A DNA stretch of 64,000 nucleotides from Christiangramia crocea (GTDB lineage Bacteria > Bacteroidota > Bacteroidia > Flavobacteriales > Flavobacteriaceae). The position numbers and the translations under genes were made by a program. Below the pieces are notes generated by a model that saw nothing but the letters and a program-made list of their open reading frames with translations, was not told the origin of the DNA and made no database searches. The DNA lies in assembly GCF_022410465.1 (NCBI RefSeq), contig NZ_JAJSON010000013.1, positions 37,390 through 101,389 of the forward strand. The letters run 5' to 3'. Position 1 is the first letter of the stretch; each line of letters starts with the position of its first letter. Shown here in pieces: positions 26,865 through 36,475 of this stretch.

Positions 26865-27404
26865 TTATTTGGCCAGGCGCGGGTCGTCGGCCTTGTTCAC
26901 ATAATTGATCTGCCAGGGACCCTGCCCGTGCAGCTGGATGATACAGCCTTCTTCGGTGGTCGCGAAATGAGTGGACTTTGCCGGCATCACTACAAAACCT
27001 CCTTCAGAAATGTGCTCTAAGGCATTTGCGTCAAACTTATCTCCCATTCCCATCTTAAAGCTTCCCGAGATCACGGTTATATGCTCATCTACCGGGTGCC
27101 AGTGCGCCTGTATCGAATAACCCGCAGGAAGTTTAAGCCTCATGGTGAACAGCCCTTTTTTGCTCAAATCGCCTTCTATCACCTGGAACATGGCTCCAGG
27201 AGGCAAAGAGGCCGGCCCTTTCTGCCATTCGATATCTTCAGGATTTACCATGATATGATTTTTCATCTTTGAATCTTTATGATCCTGCGAAAAAGCGATC
27301 CTGCCGTTCATCAGGAAAAGCAGACTGAATGCCAGTATCCTGAACATTTTAAAAAAATTACTGGTCAGTATTTTCATACTATTGTGTTTTGAATTGTCAT
27401 TCAT
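26865..27404 (-). CDS. Exported cupin-domain protein
   Basis: Up to 179 residues. The ATG at 27404 overlaps the TGA stop of the upstream amidohydrolase gene, suggesting translational coupling. Internal ATGs at 27377 and 27347 would place the signal peptide (MFRILAFSLLFLMNG to FSQ) nearer the start, so the exact start is open. The mature part is a single cupin with SIQAHWHPVDEHITVISGSF carrying the metal-binding His pair and Glu, and a later STHFATTEEG. A DUF4437-like role is possible; the substrate is unknown. Confidence 0.8.
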   Translation of the reverse strand: MNDNSKHNSMKILTSNFFKMFRILAFSLLFLMNGRIAFSQDHKDSKMKNHIMVNPEDIEWQKGPASLPPGAMFQVIEGDLSKKGLFTMRLKLPAGYSIQAHWHPVDEHITVISGSFKMGMGDKFDANALEHISEGGFVVMPAKSTHFATTEEGCIIQLHGQGPWQINYVNKADDPRLAK

Positions 27405-28359
27405 TTCCGAGGGTTATTTGCAGGAATCTCTCGGCATTATTATACAGGATATCCCTCTTTTGTTCCTCGCTAAGAAAATCGGCTTCCTGTATGGCCTGGA
27501 TCCCACTTTCAATCATTTCAGGCCAGCACATCTGGTCTGAACCGAACATGATCCTCTTTCCGAGACCTGCCCTTACCAGTGCCTCGAGGTAGTCGTAAAA
27601 AGCAGTCCTGGGAAGCAGCCAGGTTATGGTAGAAACATCGCCATAAAGCTGCGGGTACTGAGACATCATCGCGATCATCTCATCCCGGAAGGGGTAACCC
27701 GAATTCTCGACATATAGCCTGAGTTTTGGATGCCGAACCAGTACCTCTTCCAAAAGCAAAGGACTACCGGCAGCCGTACGGAAACCCGGAAGCTCCGGCC
27801 CGATCCCTTCAGTATGGATCAGCGTTGGCAGATCAAGTTCTTCTGCCAGTGCGAAATATGGTTCCAGCTTTGGATCATTGGGAGCCATCCCGTTGAGCTG
27901 GGTGGCAATTTCTCCCATCCCGGCGTAAAATCCCTCATCAAACTTTGACCGCATTTGTTCCAATCCGGCTTCATCTGGCTGAAAAATGAACGGGGCAGCA
28001 ATAAACCGACCGGGAGCTGCATCGATCCACTTCGCCATAATTTCAGGATCCAGACCGCTAAGATGTGCTTTTACGATATTGTTGCGATCCATTATTTCAA
28101 GGGTCTTTCTCATAGTCTCCTCGTGACTCGCGGTAGCCTTACCTTTTCCCTCACAGGGTTCCGGTCTGCAAATAGCAGGCGTTCCTGCCGGCACTTCAAA
28201 CGGAGGAAGATCGGCATGCAGATGCATGTCTATGATCGGTGGGGCCTTCTGAGCAAAAACGGGCTCAGGTAAGAATGCTAAAAAAAGGAAGAGTGAAAGA
28301 ACACTTAAAACTTCCCTTATCCTAAGACTGGAATTGTTGATCTTTCTTTCCATAATCAT
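27397..28359 (-). CDS. Exported amidohydrolase (amidohydrolase_2 family)
   Basis: About 320 residues from the ATG at 28359 (or 28353, two codons on). The frame extends ten codons upstream without support. A signal peptide ends near PEPVFAQ. The TIM-barrel metal site is visible: DMHLHAD, then LIHTEG, then a late GSDQMCWP Asp. Two Cys sit in AICRPEPCEG. This family includes decarboxylases and lactone hydrolases acting on carboxylates; here it is exported and coupled to a cupin gene, and its reaction is not known. Confidence 0.85.
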   Translation of the reverse strand: MIMERKINNSSLRIREVLSVLSLFLFLAFLPEPVFAQKAPPIIDMHLHADLPPFEVPAGTPAICRPEPCEGKGKATASHEETMRKTLEIMDRNNIVKAHLSGLDPEIMAKWIDAAPGRFIAAPFIFQPDEAGLEQMRSKFDEGFYAGMGEIATQLNGMAPNDPKLEPYFALAEELDLPTLIHTEGIGPELPGFRTAAGSPLLLEEVLVRHPKLRLYVENSGYPFRDEMIAMMSQYPQLYGDVSTITWLLPRTAFYDYLEALVRAGLGKRIMFGSDQMCWPEMIESGIQAIQEADFLSEEQKRDILYNNAERFLQITLGNE

Positions 28360-28509
28360 TGAGTTTTGAATTATCAAATAACCCAGCAAAAAGCCTGGAA
28401 AGAATGGAGTTTGGGAGCATAAAAGATACTGCTTCTATTCAAGAAACAGGAATTCCTATACTACATCTAAGATAGTCAATAAACTGCCCTGAATCAATAA
28501 GTAGCTTCC

Positions 28510-29403
28510 CTAATAAGGGTTTATAAAAGTCTTTAAACTTTCAGCAGAAATATCGGGGTTTGCGCCTTCCTTTCCTGCTACCAAAGCTCCCACTGCACAG
28601 GCCTGATCGAGAGCCGCCTGTGGTTCTTCTTCCTGAAGCAGTTTGGCGATAAGAGTTCCTAAAAAGGAATCTCCCGCTCCCACGGTATCCTTTACCTGTA
28701 CCTGGTACCCGGAATTATAATACAGCTTTTTATCGTGCATCAGCACCGCGCCATGCCGCCCCTTGGTCACACAGATAGACCTTGCATTGGATTTCACTGC
28801 AATAAAAAGCAGGTTCTGTTCCAGCGAATTGTATTTTGACCCCATCATGCCCGCGATCTCAAAAAGCTCATCATCATTGAACTTGATGAACTCGGCATGT
28901 TGCATAAGTTCCATCAGGAGTTCCTTTGAATAATGCGGCGGACGAAGGTTGAAGTCCAAAACCCTGTATTTCGCTTTCGGGATCAGCTGAAACAATGTGT
29001 TCCGGCTCACTTCATCACGGCACACCAGGCTTCCGAAGATAAAAGCATCAGCGTTCCTTACCGATTCCATCATGGCATCGGTCAACTCGATCTTATCCCA
29101 TGCCGAAGGATAGGTGATTTCATAGGTGGCCGAACCACTCGCAGATAAAGTGACATTCACCATACCGGTTGGATGTTCCTTATCTTTCCTGATATTCCTG
29201 GTGTTCACCTGTTTGGAATTAAGGTATGAAAGCAGTTCCTCACCTTTTTCATCGGCTCCCACTTTGCTGATCATTTCGGTTTCCACACCCATGCTGCTCA
29301 ACCTGCTAGCCACATTCAGAGGTGCGCCACCAATCCGTTCCATATCGGGAAACACATCCCAGAGGATCTCACCAAAACAAACCGCCTTTACTTTTTTTGC
29401 CAT
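28510..29403 (-). CDS. PfkB-family carbohydrate kinase, probable fructokinase
   Basis: 297 residues. The PfkB signature 1 (GGAPLNVASRLSSMG, about 25-39) and signature 2 (DTVGAGDSFLGTL, 239-251, catalytic Asp245) are both intact, with TKGRHGAV before the second. Overall length and the FGEILWD start fit bacterial fructokinases. As the fructan locus lies next to it, phosphorylation of imported fructose is the likely role (inference). It shares a strand and a 19-base gap with a GNAT gene upstream, and a terminator separates both from susD. Confidence 0.85.
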   Translation of the reverse strand: MAKKVKAVCFGEILWDVFPDMERIGGAPLNVASRLSSMGVETEMISKVGADEKGEELLSYLNSKQVNTRNIRKDKEHPTGMVNVTLSASGSATYEITYPSAWDKIELTDAMMESVRNADAFIFGSLVCRDEVSRNTLFQLIPKAKYRVLDFNLRPPHYSKELLMELMQHAEFIKFNDDELFEIAGMMGSKYNSLEQNLLFIAVKSNARSICVTKGRHGAVLMHDKKLYYNSGYQVQVKDTVGAGDSFLGTLIAKLLQEEEPQAALDQACAVGALVAGKEGANPDISAESLKTFINPY

Positions 29404-29422
29404 GCTTTTAAATTCAATTTTA

Positions 29423-29830
29423 TTAGTCTCTTAGTTTATTCATCCCGGGTCGTGAGCTTCCACGTTCCAGATACCCAAATCTTGTATAGAAATCCTTGAC
29501 GCCTTCAGCCGCCATCAGGCCTATAAATGAGTGTCTGTAAGTGTTCTTATGGAGCCATTCTTCCAGTTCTCTCATAATGCGGTCCCCTATACCCATTTTC
29601 CGGAAGGCAGGCATTACGATCACATCCTGGATATAGAAATAGATGGCTCCGTCTCCAATGATCCTTCCAATCCCCACCGTTTGTCCGCCTGCTATCGCGC
29701 ATACCGCGAACAGGGAATTTTCAAGCCCTTTTTCCACCGTGCTGTCATCAAGGTCTTCCCAACCCGTAGAACCTCTTAAGATCTGGTATTCCCTAAGTGT
29801 GGGATTTCTATGTTCTATCTGAATTTTCAT
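29423..29830 (-). CDS. GNAT-family N-acetyltransferase
   Basis: 135 residues from the ATG at 29830 (MKIQIEHRNPTL). The longer frame to 29908 runs into the susD terminator and is rejected. The acetyl-CoA binding region is clear: IQDVIVMPAFRKMGIGDRIMRELE with the R-x-x-G-I-G pyrophosphate loop, and a C-terminal FYTRFGYLERG. This is the compact ElaA/YitI-like GNAT type. The acceptor is unknown. It probably shares a transcript with the sugar kinase downstream. Confidence 0.85.
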   Translation of the reverse strand: MKIQIEHRNPTLREYQILRGSTGWEDLDDSTVEKGLENSLFAVCAIAGGQTVGIGRIIGDGAIYFYIQDVIVMPAFRKMGIGDRIMRELEEWLHKNTYRHSFIGLMAAEGVKDFYTRFGYLERGSSRPGMNKLRD

Positions 29831-29900
29831 GATCCCAATGTCTTCTGCATTCAAGATAGAAAATATTTTCAGGGCAGGATCATAATAAACAGATTGAATA

Positions 29901-29930
29901 AAAAACACGAGGAAGATCCCCGTGTTTTTT
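29901..29930 (-). terminator. Rho-independent terminator closing the susCD operon
   Basis: AAAAACACG (29901-29909) pairs with CGTGTTTTT (29921-29929), with a further GGA/TCC pair in the loop. On the minus strand the stem ends in a T run. It lies 24 bases after the SusD stop codon and so ends the fructan operon. Confidence 0.85.
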
Positions 29931-29953
29931 GACTAACTCAAACCACTTAATAT

Positions 29954-31696
29954 CTAGTAACCAGGATTCTGTACATATAAACCGCCGGTAAAGTCTATTT
30001 CACGCTGTGGAATTGGATAATATTCATCTCTTCCGGCTGTAAAAACAGCATTTGTTAGAAAATCCCGTTTAGTTTTCTCTTCATCAAGATACGCGTTAAG
30101 AGTTTCAGCCGCTTCACCCCATCTAACCAGATCAAAGAATCTTGGGCCTTCCATTCCAAATTCCAGTCTTCTTTCAAATTTCAGGGCTTTCCATGCAAAT
30201 TCTTTACTTGGGAAAGAATCATACAATCCAACATTATATATATCAGAGGCGCCTGCCTCTATAGGTCTTTGCCCACTGGTAGCCGCCCTTTCTCTAATCT
30301 CATTGATTAATGGAAGTGCTTCTTCATATCTGTCCAGTTGAATAAGGGCTTCAGCCTTAAACAGCAGTACATCTGCATAGCGAATAAAGATCACATTCCT
30401 GGAGGTTCCAACAAAAGGACCTTCCTTAATATAGCAGGAACAATCTGGCGCCTGCTGTTCCTTCATATTTCCAAAGAACCCATATACCCCGGGATCTCTC
30501 GCCCAGCTGAAGTTATAGATCATATCTCCCTGTGAATTCACGGTATTGCGATATTTAAACGGCCTTCCGGGAACTCCAACCGTATGATCAAGTCGGGGAT
30601 CTACCGTTAGTCCTGAAGAAACGGCCACTGTTCCGTCTTCCTGAACATTGTTCAGAATATCTGAATTATTAAAGCTATCCAACAATGGCAGTCCATTAGC
30701 ATCGGTCTTGAAGGCATTCACCATATTCTGGCTGGCCAGGTGGAAACCACAACATCCATAAAGCCCGGTACCATGTGGTGAATTAAGGCCAGTTACAAAG
30801 CTCACCCTCCCTACTCTTGTTCCGTCATTAATAGAGAACTGGGCGGCCCAGATTGACTCCGGCCCATTCTCATATTCCACAAGAAAGTTATTTCCGTAAT
30901 CGGGTTCAAGGCTTCCAGTCACCTCATCGGCATAATCTATCACTTCCTGAAGCATAGCTTCGTTGATATTCACCACCTGGTGAGTCTCATTCTGTTCGTA
31001 TGCCTGGTACAATCTCACCTTAGCAAGGTAAGCCGCTGCCGCATTCCTGTCGGCTCTTCCCACCTCATCCTGGGCCTGGGGAAGATTATTATAGGCAAAC
31101 AAAAAATCCTCTGCGATTTTATTCCACAATTCCTGATTTGGAATATCATTACTGGTTTGTGCTATCTCCTCCTGGCTAAGCTCCTCTGTGACATAAGGTA
31201 TCTTTTTAAAGATACGCTTCAGCATAAAATGAGAGTGAGCTCTTAAAAAATGCAGTTCGGCCTGTCTTATGGTCTTCATCTCATATTCCGCATCGGGAAT
31301 CTCATTGATAACCGAAAGTGCAAAGTTAGCCCTGGAAATAGCCTTGTAGTAATTGGTCCAGGTACGTGGAGCCATCCAGTCACCCTGGTCTGGTACGGTT
31401 AAATAATACTGTTCATAACGGTCTACCACATCCACATCGCTACGACCTCCGCCTCCTTTATAGGAGTCATCAGATCTCACACTTCCATAGACCCACATAT
31501 GTGTAAGAGGCCCTATCATCTCATCATTTGCTATTGCGGAATAAGCTGCAATCACAAGGGATTCGGCATTATCTGCCGTTGCAACATTCTCACTGGAAAG
31601 AACCCCTTCCGGTTCATATTCCAGAAAATCATCGGAACAGGAAACCGCAGTAAATGCAAGTATTAATCCTGTTAGTATAAGTTTTATATTTTTCAT
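29954..31696 (-). CDS. susD: SusD/RagB-family glycan-binding lipoprotein
   Basis: About 580 residues from the ATG at 31696 (MKNIKLILTG); a second ATG at 31705 adds three residues. The lipobox is AVSC. The SusD-like N-terminal TPR region (AESLVIAAYSAIAN, WTNYYKAISRANFALSVIN, AELHFLRAHSHFML) and the RagB C-terminal part (LFKAEALIQLDRYEEALPLINEIRERA, FERRLEFGMEGPRFFDLVRWG) are both present. SusD caps the SusC transporter at the outer membrane and binds glycan. It directly follows SusC, and the neighbouring GH32 gene points to fructan as the ligand. Confidence 0.95.
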   Translation of the reverse strand: MKNIKLILTGLILAFTAVSCSDDFLEYEPEGVLSSENVATADNAESLVIAAYSAIANDEMIGPLTHMWVYGSVRSDDSYKGGGGRSDVDVVDRYEQYYLTVPDQGDWMAPRTWTNYYKAISRANFALSVINEIPDAEYEMKTIRQAELHFLRAHSHFMLKRIFKKIPYVTEELSQEEIAQTSNDIPNQELWNKIAEDFLFAYNNLPQAQDEVGRADRNAAAAYLAKVRLYQAYEQNETHQVVNINEAMLQEVIDYADEVTGSLEPDYGNNFLVEYENGPESIWAAQFSINDGTRVGRVSFVTGLNSPHGTGLYGCCGFHLASQNMVNAFKTDANGLPLLDSFNNSDILNNVQEDGTVAVSSGLTVDPRLDHTVGVPGRPFKYRNTVNSQGDMIYNFSWARDPGVYGFFGNMKEQQAPDCSCYIKEGPFVGTSRNVIFIRYADVLLFKAEALIQLDRYEEALPLINEIRERAATSGQRPIEAGASDIYNVGLYDSFPSKEFAWKALKFERRLEFGMEGPRFFDLVRWGEAAETLNAYLDEEKTKRDFLTNAVFTAGRDEYYPIPQREIDFTGGLYVQNPGY

Positions 31697-31708
31697 GATT
31701 GTCATTGA

Positions 31709-34700
31709 TTAAAAATTCACATTAACACCCAGAGAAACTACTGTAGGCACAGGTATTCCATCCACATTGGTTCTTTCAGGATCCGCTCCTATATAATCTT
31801 CCGGAGTAAACCAAAAGAGGTTCTCTCCCTGCAGGTACACCCTAAAGTTCTGAAGCGGAGCCAGTCTTTCAATCAGCCCATCTGCAAGTGTATATCCAAG
31901 TTGCATATTCCTGATCTTGAAATAGGAATTATTCCTGAACAGGTAATCTGAAGTTCGAAGATCATTGAAGGCAAGCGATAATGACGGGATATCACTCCCG
32001 GTATTATTAGGAGTCCAGGCATCAAGCACTCCCAAACCTGCATTCTCCCTACCCTGTACAAAATTGTTCCAGAATATATAAGGATCCTGACCTATCCTTC
32101 CGGTTACCCCGGAACCGAACACTGAAAAATCCCAGTTCCTATACCCAAGATCTATGCGTATCCCGTATTCAAGATCTGGCAGGGTGGTACCAATAAAATC
32201 ACGGTCATCGGTATCTATCACGCCATCACCATTAAGGTCCTTAAATTTTAAACCTCCCGGTCTTGCTCCAACCTGATCTGGCGAATTGGCAATATCTTCC
32301 TCGCTTTGAAAAAGTCCATCGGTTCTATACCCGAATATGGAGAACTGGGAATGTCCCAGAATTGAGTTCTCGGCTGTTCCCGGAAAAGCCGGCCGTACTT
32401 CCTCCGGAAGGAATGTGATCTCATCCTTAAATGAAGAAAAGTTAGTGGATACTGAAAAGGTTAATCCATTCTCCAGTGTATTGGAATAGCCTAATGCAAA
32501 TTCCCATCCATTGGTTTCGGTCGATGCTCCGTTAAGCACTCGTTGCTGTCCCTCTCCTATTACTGAAGGAATTGGAGGAGTTGTAAGAATATCCACCGTC
32601 TCCCTGGTAAAGTAATCAAAGGATCCTGAAAGCTTATTGTCAAAGAAGCCAAAGTCTACCCCAAAGTTCCATTCCTTAGTGGTCTCCCATTTAAGGTCGG
32701 GGTTCTCCGCCTGCACAGAAACAAAACCTGAAGGTAAATTTCCGGTGTCGTTCCCATTGATATCATAGGCTGTCCCCACATTATAGTATTGCTCAAAGAA
32801 ACCTCCCGTAAACTGAGAAAGTGTAGAACCATATCTGGCCTCATAAAGACCAAATCTTGCAAGGTCACCAATGGCCTGGTTACCTACCTCACCGTAACCC
32901 GCTCTTAACTTCAGGTTGGTAACGACCTTATCGTTCTTAAGGAATTCCTCATTGCTTATTCTCCATCCGGCAGTAGCCGCAGGGAAAACACCATATCGAT
33001 TGTTCTTTCCGAATCTTGAAGATCCATCCCTACGAACCGTAACTGTCGCCAGATATCTGTTATCAAATGAATAATTAATTTTTCCAAATTGAGAAAGCAA
33101 TCGGTTCCCCGAAGAGTTTCCATTAGCTGTCCTTGCTCCGGTTGCTGCATCAAGCACAAAATAAGATTCCTGCTCTACCGCAAAATCTTCCGCCCGGGCA
33201 ATAACCGAATCAAAATCGTTCTTTACAGATTCCACACCCAGTAACAATCCAAAATCATGGTCTTCAATCTCAAGCTTATAATTCAGGGTATTGGTGAATA
33301 CCACGCTGGTATATTTATTAGTATCAAAGGTAAGGCTGTTATTACTACGGGTAATAAAACCATTGTTTACCCTTGGTTCTATATCTTTTCTTTTGAAATC
33401 ACTAAAGTCAATACCCAGACTTGACCTGAAGGTTAAATTTTCCAGTAGGTCAACTTCGGCAAAAATATTTCCGAAGAAATTATTCTTCTCAGCATTATCC
33501 CAACGGTTCAAATACTGCATCAATAATGGGTTATTCCTGTCTGAATATCCTGCTCCCAGTGGACCTGCGAAATCTCCGTTCGCATCATACACAGGAATTG
33601 TAGGAGCCAGAGTGATCGCCAGTCCCGGAGTTGGAGCTCCACCAACATCTCTTGCTGCAAGGGTCTCATCTGAAGTTGAGAACTGGGTGTTTACCCCAAA
33701 CCTCACCTTATCATCAAAAAGTTTTGTGTTGGCATTGATCTTGGCAGTATAGCGATCGTAATTGGTATACTTTAAGATTCCGGTATTCTTGAGATATCCC
33801 ATATTCACCAGGAACGAGGATTTTTCAGAATTCGCGGAAACGGTAACTTCATTATTAAAAACATAACCTGTTTCATAGACTGCATCCTGCCAGTCTGTAT
33901 CCCCGGCCGGAACATTCTCATTACCGCCCACAAATGGCTGAACACTCACACTATTTAGCACGGGATCATCATAATCCATATTCCAGTCAAAATCATAGAT
34001 CTCTCCATATCCAGCGGCAGGATCGGCTCCATCATTTACAGAGGCTCTCCAAATTGCTTCCCCTCTCTGAACCGCATTCAGCATATCATAGCGTTGTTGC
34101 TTTTCTGACTGCACCGAAATGTTGGAGTTAATGCTTACGCTCACCTTCTCTGCAGCGCCCGATTTGTTCTTGGTAGTTACCACAATTACCCCATTTCCTG
34201 CTCTTGCACCATAGAGGGAAGAAGCCGAGGCATCCTTTAGTACCTGAATAGATTCTATGGCATCCGGATTCAGGGAGGAAAATACTTCCTGCCTCTGGGT
34301 TGGAACTCCATCTATAACATATAGCGGGTCATTATTACCCAGGGTAGTGATACCCCGAATCAGCACCCTGCTACTTGCCCCGGTTGGATCTCCTGACTTT
34401 TCAACAAATAATCCAGGTACACGACCCTGAAGGGCCTGCATGGCATTACCTGAACTACGGCTCTGGCCTTCAATAGGAGCCACATCTACAACAGTAATTG
34501 CTCCTGTCACATCTACCTTACGTTCCCTGGAATACCCAGTAAGTACCACTTCATCGAGCAAAGCGGCATCGGCCTCAAGGGCAACATCTATAACACTTCT
34601 TCCATCTACGGGTACTTCTGTTTCTTTATACCCCACAAAAGTGAATACCAGGATGGCATCTGGAGCCACCTCGTCAAGAGTATAATTTCCATCAAAATCG

Positions 34701-34861
34701 GTTGAGGTTCCCTGAGAGGTTCCTTTTACAAAAACCGAGGTTCCGGGAAGAGGCATGCCTTCGGCAGCCGTGGTAACGGTTCCCGTGACCTGCATGTCCT
34801 GAGCATTAATAAAGCTCAAAGGCACTAACAGCAACAGGAATAAGCTTAATTTTAATTTCAT
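31709..34861 (-). CDS. susC: SusC/RagA TonB-dependent outer-membrane transporter
   Basis: 1050 residues. The signal peptide (to FINAQ) is followed by a carboxypeptidase-regulatory-like beta domain (about 22-100, MPLPGTSVFVKGTSQGTSTDFDG), a TonB-box region (LDEVVLTGYSRERK), the plug domain with ALQGRVPGLFVEKSGDPTGASSRVLIRG and NDPLYVIDGVPT, and the 22-strand barrel. It ends in the aromatic VSLGVNVNF. It imports fructan oligosaccharides with SusD, using TonB energy. The gene is 10 bases after GH32 and overlaps nothing, so the operon is MFS-GH32-SusC-SusD. Confidence 0.95.
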   Translation of the reverse strand: MKLKLSLFLLLLVPLSFINAQDMQVTGTVTTAAEGMPLPGTSVFVKGTSQGTSTDFDGNYTLDEVAPDAILVFTFVGYKETEVPVDGRSVIDVALEADAALLDEVVLTGYSRERKVDVTGAITVVDVAPIEGQSRSSGNAMQALQGRVPGLFVEKSGDPTGASSRVLIRGITTLGNNDPLYVIDGVPTQRQEVFSSLNPDAIESIQVLKDASASSLYGARAGNGVIVVTTKNKSGAAEKVSVSINSNISVQSEKQQRYDMLNAVQRGEAIWRASVNDGADPAAGYGEIYDFDWNMDYDDPVLNSVSVQPFVGGNENVPAGDTDWQDAVYETGYVFNNEVTVSANSEKSSFLVNMGYLKNTGILKYTNYDRYTAKINANTKLFDDKVRFGVNTQFSTSDETLAARDVGGAPTPGLAITLAPTIPVYDANGDFAGPLGAGYSDRNNPLLMQYLNRWDNAEKNNFFGNIFAEVDLLENLTFRSSLGIDFSDFKRKDIEPRVNNGFITRSNNSLTFDTNKYTSVVFTNTLNYKLEIEDHDFGLLLGVESVKNDFDSVIARAEDFAVEQESYFVLDAATGARTANGNSSGNRLLSQFGKINYSFDNRYLATVTVRRDGSSRFGKNNRYGVFPAATAGWRISNEEFLKNDKVVTNLKLRAGYGEVGNQAIGDLARFGLYEARYGSTLSQFTGGFFEQYYNVGTAYDINGNDTGNLPSGFVSVQAENPDLKWETTKEWNFGVDFGFFDNKLSGSFDYFTRETVDILTTPPIPSVIGEGQQRVLNGASTETNGWEFALGYSNTLENGLTFSVSTNFSSFKDEITFLPEEVRPAFPGTAENSILGHSQFSIFGYRTDGLFQSEEDIANSPDQVGARPGGLKFKDLNGDGVIDTDDRDFIGTTLPDLEYGIRIDLGYRNWDFSVFGSGVTGRIGQDPYIFWNNFVQGRENAGLGVLDAWTPNNTGSDIPSLSLAFNDLRTSDYLFRNNSYFKIRNMQLGYTLADGLIERLAPLQNFRVYLQGENLFWFTPEDYIGADPERTNVDGIPVPTVVSLGVNVNF

Positions 34862-34871
34862 GATTGTCTAT

Positions 34872-36470
34872 TTATTTAAATTTTAATTGGTACGCTTCTA
34901 TGTGATCCATACTGAATTCATCGCCCTCTGAACTAATGGAGAGCTGCTCCCATGGATAATTGGGAAAGAAAATTTCTGTCATCACGGTTTTTCCGTCGTC
35001 AAAGAATAATTCTATGGAGGTCTTATCAAGAATGATAATTCCATTCAATCCTTCAGCATCTGAAAGACGCGGAGCTGTAGATATTTTATTCGCAAAATCG
35101 TCTGAAAAATCGGTTTGTCCGGCTTCTGATCTGTCCAGATAGAATTCCTTTTTAGAATGATCATATCCAAAAATCAGTTCATCTCCCTGCGAATTGGAAA
35201 GCCTGAATTTATAATTGGTTTGTTTAAGTTCTGAGATATTAAATCGAATCTCGGCACTTGCAAGGTCTATCCTGGAAGAATCTATAAGTTTTGTAGTCCC
35301 CTTTATCTTTACATTATCTTCCTTATAGTTGATGCTCCTGTAGTTCTGGAGCTCTTCTGCGGGAACAGAAGTGATAATATAACTGTCACCCTTCTTCTCT
35401 AGTTTTAATTCCCTTGCAACGGTCATCGCACTTCTCCAGCTCTCAGTTGGTACTTTCTGTGCATATAACCAGTTGGACATCCAGCCTATAAATAATTTTC
35501 TACCATTCTCTTCAGGTATATTAGCCCATGTAACCCCGGCATAATTATCCTTTCCGAAGTCTATCCAGTAATGATGATCTTCACCAAGATCCTGCATTTC
35601 TTTAACCGGGGTGAATTCCTTTCCGTCAAAATCTCCCACAAAATACTGGGTTCCCGAACCACCATTATAACCTCCCGGGTTAAGACTTTGAATAAGAACC
35701 CACTTCACCTCATCACTGCCTTCAACATACATGGGAAAAAAATCTGGACATTCCCATACTCCCCCATGAGCTCCCACGCCCTTTCCGAATTCTGAAGCAA
35801 GCTCCCATTCTTTCAGGTTTTGAGAGGTATAGAAAAGGCTTTTATCATCGGCAGCAAGCACCATCACCCATTGTTGATGAATTCCATCCCAGGTCACCTT
35901 GGGATCGCGAAAATCCTTTATTCCGGGATTTTCTATCACCGGATTTCCTTCATACTTGGTCCAGGTCTTACCTTCATCAAGGCTGTAAGCAATAGCCTGG
36001 GACTGATAATCTGTTTCTCCCGCTTCTTCTCCTTTTGGATCGTGATAGGTGAAAATGGCGACAATAGGCACCTTACCATCCTTTCCAAAACCGGAGGTAT
36101 TATTGTTGTCTACAACCGCGCTTCCAGAAAAAATATAACCTTTCTCATCAGGATAAATCGCTATTGGTTGTTCCTTCCAGGTGATCATATCGGTACTTAT
36201 GGCATGACCCCAGTGCATTGGCCCCCATACATTATCATCTGGATAATGCTGAAAGTAAAGATGGAAATAACCATTATAGAAGAACATCCCGTTAGGATCG
36301 TTCATCCAGTTCTTTTCAGGCGTAAAATGGAAGTTAGGACGAAAATCCTCATCCTTTTGAACCTCCATCGCCACAGCTTCCTTGCCTTCTTCATCTTTCC
36401 TGTCCATACAGGAGGTTACTGAAGCAAGCGTCAAAGCCGAAATAAGCATTAAGTTGACTATTCTTTTCAT
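34872..36470 (-). CDS. GH32 fructan hydrolase lipoprotein (levanase/inulinase/invertase family)
   Basis: 532 residues with a lipobox VTSC (Cys21). The five-bladed GH32 catalytic domain is clear: WMNDPNG with nucleophile Asp58, FSGS at about 114, FRDPK with the transition-state Asp189, and WECPDF with acid/base Glu240. A C-terminal beta-sandwich (about 390-532) follows. The enzyme releases fructose from beta-fructans or sucrose; endo or exo mode and levan versus inulin preference cannot be told. Lipid anchoring places it at the outer membrane or in the periplasm, next to SusCD. The start lies five bases after the MFS gene stop. Confidence 0.95.
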   Translation of the reverse strand: MKRIVNLMLISALTLASVTSCMDRKDEEGKEAVAMEVQKDEDFRPNFHFTPEKNWMNDPNGMFFYNGYFHLYFQHYPDDNVWGPMHWGHAISTDMITWKEQPIAIYPDEKGYIFSGSAVVDNNNTSGFGKDGKVPIVAIFTYHDPKGEEAGETDYQSQAIAYSLDEGKTWTKYEGNPVIENPGIKDFRDPKVTWDGIHQQWVMVLAADDKSLFYTSQNLKEWELASEFGKGVGAHGGVWECPDFFPMYVEGSDEVKWVLIQSLNPGGYNGGSGTQYFVGDFDGKEFTPVKEMQDLGEDHHYWIDFGKDNYAGVTWANIPEENGRKLFIGWMSNWLYAQKVPTESWRSAMTVARELKLEKKGDSYIITSVPAEELQNYRSINYKEDNVKIKGTTKLIDSSRIDLASAEIRFNISELKQTNYKFRLSNSQGDELIFGYDHSKKEFYLDRSEAGQTDFSDDFANKISTAPRLSDAEGLNGIIILDKTSIELFFDDGKTVMTEIFFPNYPWEQLSISSEGDEFSMDHIEAYQLKFK

Positions 36471-36475
36471 ATTGA

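Noticed and set aside
35820..36422. 200-codon plus-strand open frame
   Set aside because: Antisense to the GH32 gene; composition and lack of a domain mark it as a shadow.
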